A stretch of DNA of 64,000 bases from Defluviicoccus sp. GTDB taxonomy: Bacteria; Pseudomonadota; Alphaproteobacteria; MPNO01. The stretch lies in NCBI GenBank assembly GCA_028820505.1, contig JAPPIT010000142.1:1-64000 (forward strand), written 5' to 3'. The position numbers were made by a program, and so were the translations under genes. A model generated the notes under the pieces. That model was not told where the DNA came from and did no database searches. It saw only the letters and a list, made by a program, of their open reading frames with translations. Below are positions 34,046 through 42,863 of the stretch, piece after piece; the stretch's first letter is position 1, and the number at the start of each line of letters is the position of its first letter.

Positions 34046-34705
34046 ATGAAACCCCGGAGCACGCCTCTTCTCTTCGCATTCGCGCTTGCGGTCTTGCTAC
34101 CGCCCGGCCCCGGCGCGGCCGAGCCCTGGGTCCCGCCCGGCGGCAAGCTCGAATTCACCATCGCCAGGGATGGCTCGGAGATCGGCCGTCAGGTACTCAC
34201 CTTCGCGCGGGATGGGACGCGGCTCACCGTCGACACGCGGGTGGAGATCGCGGTGAAAAGGTTCTTCGTCACCGTTCACCGCTTCGAACGCACCGCGCGC
34301 TCGGTCTGGCGAGACGGGCTGATCGAGAGCTACACCGCGAGCACCGACAACAACGGCAAGAAAACCAGCCTGAGCATGACCGCGCGCGGGGATGCCCTGG
34401 AAATCCGGGCGAATGGCCAGTCCCGCAGGGTAGCGCGGACGATGAAGATACCGGAATTCTGGAACATCGACGTCCTGTCGGAAAAGTCGGTTGTCAACAC
34501 GGTGACCGGGGAAATCGACGAGATCGTCGTGAGCCCGCCCGAGAAGACCGTCCTGGAGGCCGGCGGAAAGAAAGTCCCGGCCTTGCGCTACCGGGTGACC
34601 GGAAAGACCGCGCGCCACCTCTGGTACGACGAGAAAGGCGGCCTGCTGCAGATCGTCCGGACCGCCCGCGACGGCTCGAAAATCGTCACACGGCGCCGCT
34701 TCTAA
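34046..34705 (+). CDS. DUF6134 family secreted protein
   Basis: A 219-residue protein with a cleavable signal peptide (about residues 1 to 25: MKPRSTPLLFAFALAVLLPPGPGAAE). The mature chain is rich in beta strands, with GSEIGRQVLTFARDGTRLTVDTRVEIAVKRFFVTVHRFER and a C-terminal HLWYDEKGGLLQIVRTARDGSKI, matching DUF6134 (related to DUF3108). The function is unknown; a periplasmic or outer-envelope role is suggested by the signal. The ATG stands 2 bases after the dcd stop with an AGGA site, so the two are co-transcribed. Confidence 0.8.
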   Translation: MKPRSTPLLFAFALAVLLPPGPGAAEPWVPPGGKLEFTIARDGSEIGRQVLTFARDGTRLTVDTRVEIAVKRFFVTVHRFERTARSVWRDGLIESYTASTDNNGKKTSLSMTARGDALEIRANGQSRRVARTMKIPEFWNIDVLSEKSVVNTVTGEIDEIVVSPPEKTVLEAGGKKVPALRYRVTGKTARHLWYDEKGGLLQIVRTARDGSKIVTRRRF

Positions 34706-34828
34706 CGCATTTTCCGACCTTGCCGGTTCGCGACGACCCGGGAGGCGGGGGCCGGGTGGGGGGTACCGGAACCGCCCGGAATCCGGGTATTACGGCGTCC
34801 GGTCGGATATTGTTCTACGCTTGGGGGC

Positions 34829-35530
34829 TCACACCCCGAGATAGGTGTGCTGGACGTCCTCGCTGGCGCGGAGCTCCGCCGAATCGCCCTGCCAGACGAC
34901 GCGGCCGCGCTCGACGATGTAGTGGCGGTCGCCGATCCGGGTGAGCGCGTCCACGCTCTTGTCGATCACCAGGATCGACTGCCCCTCCGACTTGAGGTTG
35001 GAGAGGCAGTTCCAGATCTCCGCGCGGATCAGCGGAGCGAGCCCCTCGGTCGCCTCGTCGAGGATCAGGAGCTTCGGATTGGTCATCAGCGCGCGGCCTA
35101 TGGCGAGCATCTGCTGCTCGCCGCCGGAAAGCTGGGCGCCCATGTTGCCGGCGCGCTCGGCGAGCCCCGGGAACAGGTCGAACACACGCTCCAGCGTCCA
35201 GGGCGCCGCGTTGCCGGCCCGGTTGGCGGCGGTCGCCACCAGATTCTCGCGCACCGAGAGGTTGGGAAACACCTGGCGGCCCTCCGGCACCAGCCCGAGC
35301 CCCAGCTGGCCGATCTTGTATGATGCGGCGCCGCGAACCTCCTCGCCCTCGAAGGCGATCGAGCCCGCCCTGGTCGGCACCAGCCCCATGATCGAGCGGA
35401 TCGTCGTGGTCTTGCCCATGCCGTTGCGGCCCATCAGGCTCACCATCTCGCCGGCGCCGACGTCGAAGCTCATCCCGAACAGGACCTGGCTTGCGCCATA
35501 GGCGGTCTCGAGATCCCTGACCTCAAGCAA
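34829..35530 (-). CDS. ABC transporter ATPase (LivF-like), system 2
   Basis: A 233-residue ATPase with Walker A GRNGMGKTTTI, signature LSGGEQQMLAIGRAL and Walker B LLILDEATEGLAP. The start was set at TTG 35530 (L-L-E-V-R-D-L-E), which has a GAGGAGG site at ideal distance and matches the usual N terminus; an upstream ATG at 35563 would add an arginine-rich extension. It overlaps livG by 8 bases. It is last in a complete five-gene operon (binding protein, LivH, LivM, LivG, LivF). Confidence 0.94.
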   Translation of the reverse strand: MLEVRDLETAYGASQVLFGMSFDVGAGEMVSLMGRNGMGKTTTIRSIMGLVPTRAGSIAFEGEEVRGAASYKIGQLGLGLVPEGRQVFPNLSVRENLVATAANRAGNAAPWTLERVFDLFPGLAERAGNMGAQLSGGEQQMLAIGRALMTNPKLLILDEATEGLAPLIRAEIWNCLSNLKSEGQSILVIDKSVDALTRIGDRHYIVERGRVVWQGDSAELRASEDVQHTYLGV

Positions 35531-36284
35531 TTTCCGCCTCCTCCTCGCCGAGATAGGCGGCACGCACCTCGTCGTTCGCCCGGATCGCCTCCGGCGTCCC
35601 GGTGGCGATCGCGCGGCCGTAGACCAGCACGGTGATCCGGTCGGCGAGCGCGAAGACGGTATCCATGTCGTGCTCGATCAGGAGCATCGAGTAGGTGCCC
35701 TTGAGCCCGGCGAGGAACTCGGTGATGCGCTGGGTGTCCTCGGGTCCCATCCCCGCCGTCGGCTCGTCGAGCAGCAGCAGCTTCGGGCTGGTGGCGAGCG
35801 CCATCGCGATTTCGAGCTGGCGCTGCTCGCCGTGGGCGAGGTTGGCGGCGAGGATATCGGCGCGCGCGCCAAGGCCCACCTGCTCCAGGATCTCCCGCGC
35901 GGGATCGTTGAGCGCGGCGTCGGTGGCGGCGGGTTTCCACATGCGAAAGCTGTGCCCGGAATGGGCCTGGATCGAGAGCGCCACGTTCTGCAACGCGGTG
36001 AAGTTGCGGAACACGCTGGTGATCTGGAACGAGCGCGCCAGCCCGGCATGGGAACGCGCCGGGGCGGAGAGCTCGGTCACGTCGTTGCCGTCGAACACGA
36101 TGCGTCCGCTGTCCGGTTTGAGCATGCCCGAGAGCTGGGCGACGAAGGTCGTCTTCCCGGCGCCGTTGGGGCCGATCACCGCGTGGATCTCGCCCGGTTC
36201 GACCTCGAAGTCGAGATTGTGGGTGGCGACCACGCCGCCGAAGCTCTTGTTGAGCCTCTCGACCCGGAGGATGGGATCAGCCAT
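35523..36284 (-). CDS. ABC transporter ATPase (LivG-like), system 2
   Basis: A 253-residue ATPase beginning MADPILRVERLNKSFGGVVA. Walker A is GPNGAGKTTFV near residue 38, the signature-region sequence is LAHGEQRQLEIAMALA near 150, and Walker B is KLLLLDEPTAGMGPEDT near 167. All residues required for ATP hydrolysis are present. It overlaps livM by 8 bases at its start and livF at its end, so the order H-M-G-F is translationally linked. The subgroup resembles urea or short-chain amide LivG proteins as much as amino acid ones. Confidence 0.95.
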   Translation of the reverse strand: MADPILRVERLNKSFGGVVATHNLDFEVEPGEIHAVIGPNGAGKTTFVAQLSGMLKPDSGRIVFDGNDVTELSAPARSHAGLARSFQITSVFRNFTALQNVALSIQAHSGHSFRMWKPAATDAALNDPAREILEQVGLGARADILAANLAHGEQRQLEIAMALATSPKLLLLDEPTAGMGPEDTQRITEFLAGLKGTYSMLLIEHDMDTVFALADRITVLVYGRAIATGTPEAIRANDEVRAAYLGEEEAEIA

Positions 36285-37245
36285 CGCGTCGGCTTCGGTC
36301 GGGAATCAGGCCCCACAGCCCCTGCTTGGCGAACAGGACGAGGATGACCAGCAGCGGGCCGAAGATAAAGTGCCAGTTCTCGCCGGTGCCGGTCGCGACG
36401 GCCTCCATCAGGTCGGGCACCCATTCCTCGAACAGGAGATAGGCCGCCGCCCCGAAGGCGGGGCCGAACAGCGAGCCCATGCCGCCGACCAGCACCATGA
36501 TCATGATCTCGCCCGAGCGGAACCAGTGCATGAATTCCGGCGTGACGAACTCGGTGAGGTTGGCGAGCAGCGCGCCTGCGATTCCGCACATCGTGCCGGA
36601 GATCACGAAGGCGGCGAGCTTGTAGCGGAAGGTCGGAAAGCCGATCGCCTGCATCCGGTCCTCGTTCGCGTGGCAGCCGCGCACCACCATGCCGAAGCGC
36701 GAGTTGATGACCCGGTGCATGATGAAGACGCAGAGGATCAGGAAGCCCAGGATCAGGTAGTAGAGATTGACCTCCTCGTAGAGGTCGAATCCGGCGATGA
36801 ACTCGCTCCGGTCCGTATTCAGCCCGTCGTCGCCGCCATACTCCTCCAGGCTGATGCCGAGGAAATAGAGCATCTGGGTGAGCGCGAGCGTGATCATGAT
36901 GAAATAGATCCCCCGCGTCCTGAGGCAGATCGCCCCGATGACGAGCGCGACCAGCGCGGAGCCGACGATAGCGACGAAGAATTGCAGGAAACCGTCGTTG
37001 ATGCCGTAGAACGAGAAGATGCCGACCGCGTAGGCGCCCAGACCGAGATAGGCGGCGTGGCCGAAGCTGATCATGCCGCCGAAGCCGAGGATCAGGTCGA
37101 GGCTCACCGCGGCGATGGCGAAGATCATGATGCGCGCGAACAGCGTGACGTAGAAATCGTCCCCCGCCGCGCCCGCCACCGGCGGGACCAGCGCGCAGAC
37201 GACGATGCCGCCGATCAGGAACAACAGCTTGATGCGGTCGATCAT
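36277..37245 (-). CDS. Branched-chain-type ABC permease (LivM-like), system 2
   Basis: A 322-residue permease with about nine hydrophobic segments. The LivM signature is LILGFGGMISFGHAAYLGLGAY near residues 50 to 71, and the ATPase-contact loop is GCHANEDRMQAIGFPTFRYKL near 188 to 208. The N terminus includes a possible uncleaved signal-anchor (LLFLIGGIVVCALVPPVAG). It begins 4 bases after livH and overlaps livG by 8. It is clearly a different paralogue from the LivM at 22362. Confidence 0.94.
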   Translation of the reverse strand: MIDRIKLLFLIGGIVVCALVPPVAGAAGDDFYVTLFARIMIFAIAAVSLDLILGFGGMISFGHAAYLGLGAYAVGIFSFYGINDGFLQFFVAIVGSALVALVIGAICLRTRGIYFIMITLALTQMLYFLGISLEEYGGDDGLNTDRSEFIAGFDLYEEVNLYYLILGFLILCVFIMHRVINSRFGMVVRGCHANEDRMQAIGFPTFRYKLAAFVISGTMCGIAGALLANLTEFVTPEFMHWFRSGEIMIMVLVGGMGSLFGPAFGAAAYLLFEEWVPDLMEAVATGTGENWHFIFGPLLVILVLFAKQGLWGLIPDRSRRDG

Positions 37246-37249
37246 CGCT

Positions 37250-38173
37250 TCAGCCCGCCTGGGCCGGGAACAGCCCGGCCGGTTTGAAGAACAGCACCGC
37301 GGCCATCAGCACGTAGATCAGCATCGAGGCGACCGCGGGGCCCGCGGTCTGCGCGGCGTCCTCGCCCATGAAGTTGGCCATCGCGAAGGGCAGGATCGAC
37401 CGCCCCACCACCTCGACGATGCCGATCAGCACCGAGGCGATGACCGCCCCCCGGATCGAGCCGATGCCGCCGATCACGATCACCACGAAGGCGAGGATCA
37501 GCATGTCCTCGCCCATGCCCGGTTCGACCGACTGGATGGGGCCCGCCATCATGCCCGCCAAGCCGGCGAGGATCGCGCCGAGGCCGAAGACGAGGGTGTA
37601 GAGGAGGCGGATATTGACGCCGAGCGCGCCGACCATCGCCCGGTTGCTGGCGCCGGCGCGGATCAGCATGCCGATCTTGGTCCGCGTGATCAGGAAATAG
37701 AGCCCGGCGCCGACCGCGAGCCCGACCAGGATCACCACGATCCGGAACACCGGATAGGGCGCCTCGGGCAGGATCTCGACGCTGCCGTCGAGGAAGTCCG
37801 GCACCGGCATCGGCTGGCTCTCCGGCCCCCAGACCAAGCGAACGGATTCGTTGAAGAACAGGATCAGCCCGAACGTCGCCAGCACCTGGTCCATGTGGTC
37901 GCGGTCGTACATCGTCCTGAGCGCCACCACCTCGATGACGATGCCGCTGATCAGGGCGAGCGGGACCATGATGACCAGCGCGAGCAGGAAGCTGCCGGTC
38001 AGGCCGAAGAAGGTCGCCGCGTAGTAGGCGCCCAGCATGAACAGCGAGCCGTGCGCCAGGTTGACGACGTTCATGATGCCGAGCACGAGCGTCAGCCCGG
38101 CGGAGACCAGAAACAGGAAGACGCCGAACTGAGCGCCGTTCAACGTCTGCTCGACGAGCAGGAGCCAGGTCAT
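37250..38173 (-). CDS. Branched-chain-type ABC permease (LivH-like), system 2
   Basis: A 307-residue permease beginning MTWLLLVEQTLNGAQFGVFLFLVSAGLTLVLGIMNVVNLAHGS, the LivH hallmark. The coupling loop is LIRAGASNRAMVGALGVN at about residues 163 to 180. It is separated from the upstream binding-protein gene by 84 bases that contain a strong hairpin, and from livM by 4 bases. Complete and ordinary in length. Confidence 0.94.
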   Translation of the reverse strand: MTWLLLVEQTLNGAQFGVFLFLVSAGLTLVLGIMNVVNLAHGSLFMLGAYYAATFFGLTGSFLLALVIMVPLALISGIVIEVVALRTMYDRDHMDQVLATFGLILFFNESVRLVWGPESQPMPVPDFLDGSVEILPEAPYPVFRIVVILVGLAVGAGLYFLITRTKIGMLIRAGASNRAMVGALGVNIRLLYTLVFGLGAILAGLAGMMAGPIQSVEPGMGEDMLILAFVVIVIGGIGSIRGAVIASVLIGIVEVVGRSILPFAMANFMGEDAAQTAGPAVASMLIYVLMAAVLFFKPAGLFPAQAG

Positions 38174-38220
38174 ACGAAGAGCTGGATAGGCCGGTTACGA
38201 AATTCGCGCGGGCGGAAAAC

Positions 38221-38244
38221 GGGCGGGGCTAGCGCGCCCCGCCC
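38221..38244 (-). terminator. Hairpin between binding protein and LivH, system 2
   Basis: GGGCGGGGC (38221 to 38229) and GCCCCGCCC (38236 to 38244) form a 9-base GC-only stem with a 6-base loop. It stands 14 bases after the binding-protein stop on the minus strand. No T-run follows, so it may be a partial terminator or an mRNA 3'-end stabiliser that allows more binding protein than permease to be made. Confidence 0.5.
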
Positions 38245-38257
38245 CGGATTTCCGCGC

Positions 38258-39430
38258 CTACCACTTGAACTTGCACTGCTTGTAGTAGGAATCCTTGTGG
38301 TTCTCCTTCACCACGCCGGTGGTCACGATCACCGGATTGCCGTTGGCGTCGGCCTGGACCTCGCGCCGATAGAAGTTCTGGATCGGGATGTGGTTGGTGT
38401 TGTAGGTGAACTTGCCGCGCGTCGACGGGAAGTCCGCCTTCTCCATCGCCGCCACCATCGCGCGAACGTCGTTGGGATCGCCCTTCGCGCCCACGACGCC
38501 GCTGTTGACCAGCATCGGCATGTCATAGGCCTGAGCCGAGAACATCGACGGGTGGTAGCCGTACTTCTTCTTGAAGTCGGCGATGAACCGCTTGTTCACC
38601 GGATCGTCCGAATTGTTGTTCCAGTACGACGTGTGATAGGTGCCGATCGCCGCCTTGCCGTGGCCGCCGAGCGTCAGGTAATCGACCGTGAAGACCGAAT
38701 AGAACGGGATCGTCTTGTGCAGCCCGGCCGCCCGGTACTGCTTGACGAAGGCGATGCCCATGGGCCCCGGCACGAAGCCGAACAGCGCCGCCGGCTTGGC
38801 GGCGCGGATCTGCGAGATCTCGGCCTGGTAGTCGCGCTGGCCGAGGCGATAGAGGATGCGCTTGGCGACCTTGCCCTTGTAGGTGCGCTCGAAGCCGGTC
38901 AGCATGTCCTTGCCGGCCTGGTAGTTGGCCGAGATCAGGAACACGTTGTCGAGCTTCTCCTGGTTCATCAACTCGCCCATCGCCTCGGGCGTCTGGTCGT
39001 TGTTCCACGAGGTGGTGAAGAAATACGGGCTGCAGTTCTTTCCCGCCATCGCCGACCAGCCTGCGTTGGTCGAGATGATGATCTTCTTGGAGCGGATCAC
39101 CCGCTTCTGCACCGCGGCCAGCACATTCGACCATGTGATGCCGGCAACCAGGTGCACCTTGTCCTTCTTGAGCTGCTTATCGGCCTGCTGGCGGCCCACG
39201 TCGGGCTTCCGCTGGTCGTCGCCGTAGATCATCTTGACGTCGAGGCCGCCCATCTTCCAGCCGAGATGGTCGAGCGCCAGTTCGAGGCCGTCCTTCTGGT
39301 GCTTGCCGTAGACCGCGGCACCGCCCGAGAAGGTATTGATGTAGCCGATCCTGATCTCTTTCTCCTGAGCCAGGCCCGGCGTCGCCGCCAGCGCAAGCGC
39401 CGGCGCGATCAGCGCAATCCGAAACCTCAT
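38258..39430 (-). CDS. ABC substrate-binding protein, system 2
   Basis: A 390-residue periplasmic type-1 binding protein with a Sec signal (about residues 1 to 21, ALALAATPGLAQ). The mature start KEIRIGYINTFSGGAAVYGKHQKDGLELALDHLG fits the Leu/Ile/Val receptor family. The C-terminal YNTNHIPIQNFYRREVQ region is typical of the subgroup tied to aromatic or dicarboxylate catabolism, but the ligand cannot be read. It is first in the Liv system 2 operon. Upstream is a 169-base gap shared with the divergent Phd/VapC genes. Confidence 0.94.
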   Translation of the reverse strand: MRFRIALIAPALALAATPGLAQEKEIRIGYINTFSGGAAVYGKHQKDGLELALDHLGWKMGGLDVKMIYGDDQRKPDVGRQQADKQLKKDKVHLVAGITWSNVLAAVQKRVIRSKKIIISTNAGWSAMAGKNCSPYFFTTSWNNDQTPEAMGELMNQEKLDNVFLISANYQAGKDMLTGFERTYKGKVAKRILYRLGQRDYQAEISQIRAAKPAALFGFVPGPMGIAFVKQYRAAGLHKTIPFYSVFTVDYLTLGGHGKAAIGTYHTSYWNNNSDDPVNKRFIADFKKKYGYHPSMFSAQAYDMPMLVNSGVVGAKGDPNDVRAMVAAMEKADFPSTRGKFTYNTNHIPIQNFYRREVQADANGNPVIVTTGVVKENHKDSYYKQCKFKW

Positions 39431-39557
39431 TTCGTCCCCCTGTCCGGTTCAACGATTTTCGGTGAGCGGGCAAGTTCCACCGTCAGGCCGCAATTGTCAA
39501 ACCCGTTCTTGCCGGCCGGAGCCCCGTCGCCGGGTCTCGGCCCTTTGCCTACTCCTC

Positions 39558-39584
39558 TATAATGTATTAACGTAACCACATACA
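39558..39584 (+). promoter_or_regulatory. Promoter -10 box and candidate operator of the Phd/VapC module
   Basis: A consensus TATAAT (39558 to 39563) is followed by an inverted repeat, TGTAT (39563 to 39567) and ATACA (39580 to 39584), centred just downstream of the expected transcription start and 16 bases before the antitoxin ATG. Such modules usually repress themselves through a palindrome in this position. The -35 region is poor. Confidence 0.45.
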
Positions 39585-39599
39585 CTTCTGGAATTTGCC

Positions 39600-39854
39600 A
39601 TGACCGTCACAACCCTGACCAGCCGCGAACTCAACCAGGACCTCGCGCGGGCGAAACGAGCGTCCCGGTCGGGACCGGTGTTCATCACCGACCGGGGAAA
39701 GCCCGCGCATGTTCTGCTCAGCATCGACGACTATCGGCGGCTCGCGGGACAGAACCGCAGCCTCGCGGACTCCTTGTCCATGGCGGGGCTCGCCGAAATC
39801 GACCTCGACCCGGTGCGCGTCCGAATCGATAGTCGTCCGGTCGATCTTTCCTGA
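39600..39854 (+). CDS. Phd/YefM family antitoxin
   Basis: An 84-residue antitoxin. The N-terminal DNA-binding half reads MTVTTLTSRELNQDLARAKRASRSGPVFITDRGKPAHVLLSIDDYRRL, the standard Phd/YefM pattern; the C-terminal tail (about 55 to 84) would wrap the toxin and block it. Its stop overlaps the toxin start by one base (TGATG), ensuring coupled synthesis. Probably autoregulated through the inverted repeat upstream. Confidence 0.93.
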   Translation: MTVTTLTSRELNQDLARAKRASRSGPVFITDRGKPAHVLLSIDDYRRLAGQNRSLADSLSMAGLAEIDLDPVRVRIDSRPVDLS

Positions 39855-40276
39855 TGTTCCTGTTGGACACGAACGTCGTCTCCGAACTGCGAAAGGTCGG
39901 CGACGGCAGGGCCGATGCGCGCGTCGTCGCGTGGATTTCGCGCCACGACGCGGCAGGGTTCTATATCTCCGCGGTGACGCTGATGGAGTTGGAGATCGGG
40001 ATTCTCCGCGTCGAGAGGCGCGACGGGGTGCAGGGGGAACTGCTGCGGCGCTGGATGGATCGGCACGTCGTGCCCGAGTTTCGGGAAAGAACGCTGCCGG
40101 TGGATTCCGCCGTGGCCCTTAAATGTGCCCGGCTGCATGTCCCCGATCCCCGATCCGAGCGGCACGCCCTGATCTCCGCCACGGCCCTGGTACACGGAAT
40201 GACGGTCGTCACAGGCAACCTGTCCGATTTCGAGGCAACGGGCGTTGCGGCCATCGACCCCTGGACCGAGATGTGA
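39854..40276 (+). CDS. vapC: PIN domain toxin, VapC-type
   Basis: A 140-residue PIN-domain ribonuclease toxin. The acidic metal-binding residues are visible: MFLLDTNVVSEL (Asp at residue 5), the Glu in VTLMELEIG near 46, DSAVALKCARLH near 94, and the C-terminal VTGNLSDFE near 119 to 127. All four acidic positions are kept, so it should be active. Partnered with the Phd-type antitoxin by a one-base overlap. The type II module stands between the Liv system 2 operon and the Rieske gene. Confidence 0.93.
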   Translation: MFLLDTNVVSELRKVGDGRADARVVAWISRHDAAGFYISAVTLMELEIGILRVERRDGVQGELLRRWMDRHVVPEFRERTLPVDSAVALKCARLHVPDPRSERHALISATALVHGMTVVTGNLSDFEATGVAAIDPWTEM

Positions 40277-40298
40277 CCGCCCGCGGCGGCGCACCGGC

Positions 40299-41402
40299 CT
40301 ATTCGGCTGCCGCTCTGTCCCCTGCGACAGGCATGCGCGCCTCGTCCTCCACCATCCTTCGCCAGGCCTCGATCGACACGTCGGGACGGAAGAGCGGCGC
40401 CGGGTGGCTGTCCCCCATCAGCGGCACCACCGAGAGGTCCTGGTTGTTGAAGTTGTAATGGTGGACCCAGAGGATGTAGGTCCAGTAGCGCAGCCACCAG
40501 AGGACCCGGCGCCAGCCGTTCGTCCAGGCGACCGCGAAGACGAGGTAGTGGTAGCGGCCGCGCTCGATCGGCGTGTACCACTCGTAATGCGTCCAGTTGG
40601 AGCGCCCCGGCTGGCGCACCCGGAGGTTGGCCGGCAGGCGGATCGACACCGCGTGCTCGTTCGAGCCCTGCGCCACCCTCTTCTGCCGGCGCTGCCAGAA
40701 ATTGAAGCGCGGCCAGCGGCCGAGCCCGGGATAGTCGTCGTCCTCGTGCACCGAATGCTGGTAGCGGCTGAGCCAGCGGTCGTTCTCGCCGCGCACGATC
40801 TCGGTCTCGTTCCAGCCTGCCATGCGGCGGAAGAACACCCACCATGAACTGCGGTGCAGCATCTTGCCGTGCGATTCGTCGAAGCCGTTCTCGGCGGCGT
40901 GGCGCCAGTCGCCCCGGGCCTGGCGGTAAAGCGCGTAGATTCTGGCGTCGGGGCGCAGAAGCTCGTCCGGAATGTCGTCCTCCACCGGAACCGGCGTCCC
41001 CTCCCCCATCCACACCCAGACCATGCCGCAGCGTTCCTCGACCGGATAGCTGCGCGCCCGCGCCTTGCCCTTGATGGGCGAGTCCGGCCCGTCGGTCAGC
41101 GCGGCGACGAGACTTCCGTCCGCGAGATCGAAGGTCCACCCGTGATAGATGCAGGTGACCGTGCCGGGAAACTCGCATTTGCCCGCCGAGAGCGGGATCC
41201 CGCGGTGCGGGCAGCGGTCCTCCAGCGCATACGCCCTGCCCGCGTGGCGGACGAAGACGAGATCGCGGCCCAGGAGCCGCCACGCCTTGGGCTTCCTGCC
41301 CAGCTTCGAGGACGGCATGGCGGGGTGCCAGTATTCCGGCAGTCCTTCCGCCGCCGCGGCGTAGCGCTCCCAGCGCCCGATGGCTTCCGTCGAAGCGCTC
41401 AT
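40299..41402 (-). CDS. Rieske non-haem iron oxygenase, large subunit
   Basis: A 367-residue ring-hydroxylating oxygenase. The Rieske cluster ligands are in CPHRGIPLSAGKC and CIYHGWTFDLADGS (about residues 62 to 98; C-x-H and C-x2-H). The mononuclear iron site is suggested by ENGFDESHGKMLHRSSW near residues 167 to 183 (His-His plus a later Asp). The C-terminal part is unusually rich in Trp/Tyr/His. No ferredoxin or reductase gene is nearby. Its ATG overlaps the stop of the M20-like gene by 4 bases (ATGA). The relatives are monooxygenase-type, such as demethylases and hydroxylases; the substrate is unknown. Confidence 0.88.
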   Translation of the reverse strand: MSASTEAIGRWERYAAAAEGLPEYWHPAMPSSKLGRKPKAWRLLGRDLVFVRHAGRAYALEDRCPHRGIPLSAGKCEFPGTVTCIYHGWTFDLADGSLVAALTDGPDSPIKGKARARSYPVEERCGMVWVWMGEGTPVPVEDDIPDELLRPDARIYALYRQARGDWRHAAENGFDESHGKMLHRSSWWVFFRRMAGWNETEIVRGENDRWLSRYQHSVHEDDDYPGLGRWPRFNFWQRRQKRVAQGSNEHAVSIRLPANLRVRQPGRSNWTHYEWYTPIERGRYHYLVFAVAWTNGWRRVLWWLRYWTYILWVHHYNFNNQDLSVVPLMGDSHPAPLFRPDVSIEAWRRMVEDEARMPVAGDRAAAE

Positions 41403-42739
41403 AACCCAACCTCTGCCCTCGACCGCGTGCAGGTGTCAACGATCGTGTAGATCAGGCATCGCGCGAAGCGCCGCATGCCGGCCGTCTCGACCAGTCCCAT
41501 CGTGTGGCGCGGCCGCTCGGCGGACGCCGTCATGACCGCGGGCAGGCCGAACCGCGCGGTCGGGATCCCGGCGGCGCGGAGGATCACCGCCTCGGTCTGG
41601 CCGCTGGTCTCCAGGAACGGCGCGTGGGGCCTGCCCTCGGTGTCCTCGAACCCCCGGATCGCCGACTGGATGATCCAGTTCTCCGGGTCGGTGCCGCGGC
41701 CGGGTATTTCGAGGAGGGTATCGCAGGTCGTCTCCAGCCCCTCATGCGCGCCGGCGATTTCGGCGAGCGCCGCCTCCAGCTCCCGCCCCGCCTCTGCGGG
41801 CGTCGTGCGGGGGCTTATGCGCATGTCGACATAGAGGTCGCAGGCCGCCGGCACCATCGAGGGCTTGTAGGTCCAGCCGCCCTGGATCGCGCCGACCGCG
41901 CCCTGCGGGGCGACCAGCCCGTCGGTGTGGCGGCGGGCATATTCGTCGAACCAGGCTTCGAGGCGGGTGACGATATGAGCCGCGTCGGCGATCGGGTTGC
42001 GGTAGGCCAGGAAGTGCTTGCGCCCGACATAGGTCTGGACGCCGCGCACCCGCACCCGGAACCAGCAGAGCCCGACCTCCTCCCACGCCACCGCGTAGCC
42101 GGGCTTGGCGATCAGCGCGAAATCGGGCGCCGGCCCGCGTTCCAGCATGTGCCGGCAGCCGCGCCCGTGGCCGACAGCGGGCCGGTCGTCGCCGGGGCGC
42201 GGACCGGCGGGCGCGCCGCCCGCGCCGAAGGCGACTGTCAGGCCGCCGGAAAGCTCCACTCCAGTCGAAAGAATGGAACGTATTGCACTGATAATACTGA
42301 CTATATGGGCCTTCGGATTGTCGGCGCTGAGCCCGGTTACCGTACCCTCGCCGACGATCGCCCTGGGGATCATGTGATCGGGCAGCCTGTCGCCGACCCA
42401 CGGCACCTCGTCGTCGGCGCGGCCCGTAAACGGGCTGTCGAGCGGCGCGAACAGCATCAGTCCCGGGCCGCTGCCCGTGCCTTCCAGCCGCCCGATCGCG
42501 TTCGCCGAGCGGGAGTCGAGCGCCTGCACCTCGGCATCGAGTCCGATTTCGGCCATCGTGTCGGCGAGCAGGTCGGCGATGACGCGCTCCTCGCCGAACG
42601 GGCTCGGCGTCTCCACCAGCCGCACCAGCAGGTCCTGCATCCACCGTTCGTCGAGCGACGCGGCGCCGCGCTCGACGGCATCGCGGCGCGCGGCATCGAG
42701 CGGAAGGGCCACGGTTTCGACCGATTGCGGTGCCGACAT
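41399..42739 (-). CDS. M20 peptidase-like protein with degenerate metal site
   Basis: About 446 residues from ATG 42739 (MSAPQSVETVALP, with GGGGGGCG upstream); the frame extends to 42970, but the extension is arginine-rich. The two-domain M20/ArgE-DapE layout is recognisable (ERWMQDLLVRLVETPSPFGEE at about 31 to 51; dimerisation domain about 215 to 320). The zinc ligands look lost: motif H-x-D is P-L-D (FAPLDSPF), the Glu-Glu pair is GAGGAPAG, and D-N-K-G is DNPKAH. It may bind rather than hydrolyse, or act without metal. It is cotranscribed with the Rieske gene. Confidence 0.75.
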   Translation of the reverse strand: MSAPQSVETVALPLDAARRDAVERGAASLDERWMQDLLVRLVETPSPFGEERVIADLLADTMAEIGLDAEVQALDSRSANAIGRLEGTGSGPGLMLFAPLDSPFTGRADDEVPWVGDRLPDHMIPRAIVGEGTVTGLSADNPKAHIVSIISAIRSILSTGVELSGGLTVAFGAGGAPAGPRPGDDRPAVGHGRGCRHMLERGPAPDFALIAKPGYAVAWEEVGLCWFRVRVRGVQTYVGRKHFLAYRNPIADAAHIVTRLEAWFDEYARRHTDGLVAPQGAVGAIQGGWTYKPSMVPAACDLYVDMRISPRTTPAEAGRELEAALAEIAGAHEGLETTCDTLLEIPGRGTDPENWIIQSAIRGFEDTEGRPHAPFLETSGQTEAVILRAAGIPTARFGLPAVMTASAERPRHTMGLVETAGMRRFARCLIYTIVDTCTRSRAEVGL

Positions 42740-42863
42740 GGCGTTCGCCCCCCAAGGGTCGGCTCGAGTCTGCAAGAAACGACGCAAGCGTACAAACGCG
42801 CCGTCCGTTGTCATGCCGATCCGGCCTCGTGTAGGTTCGCGGCGATCGTCGAAAGGGTCGGCT

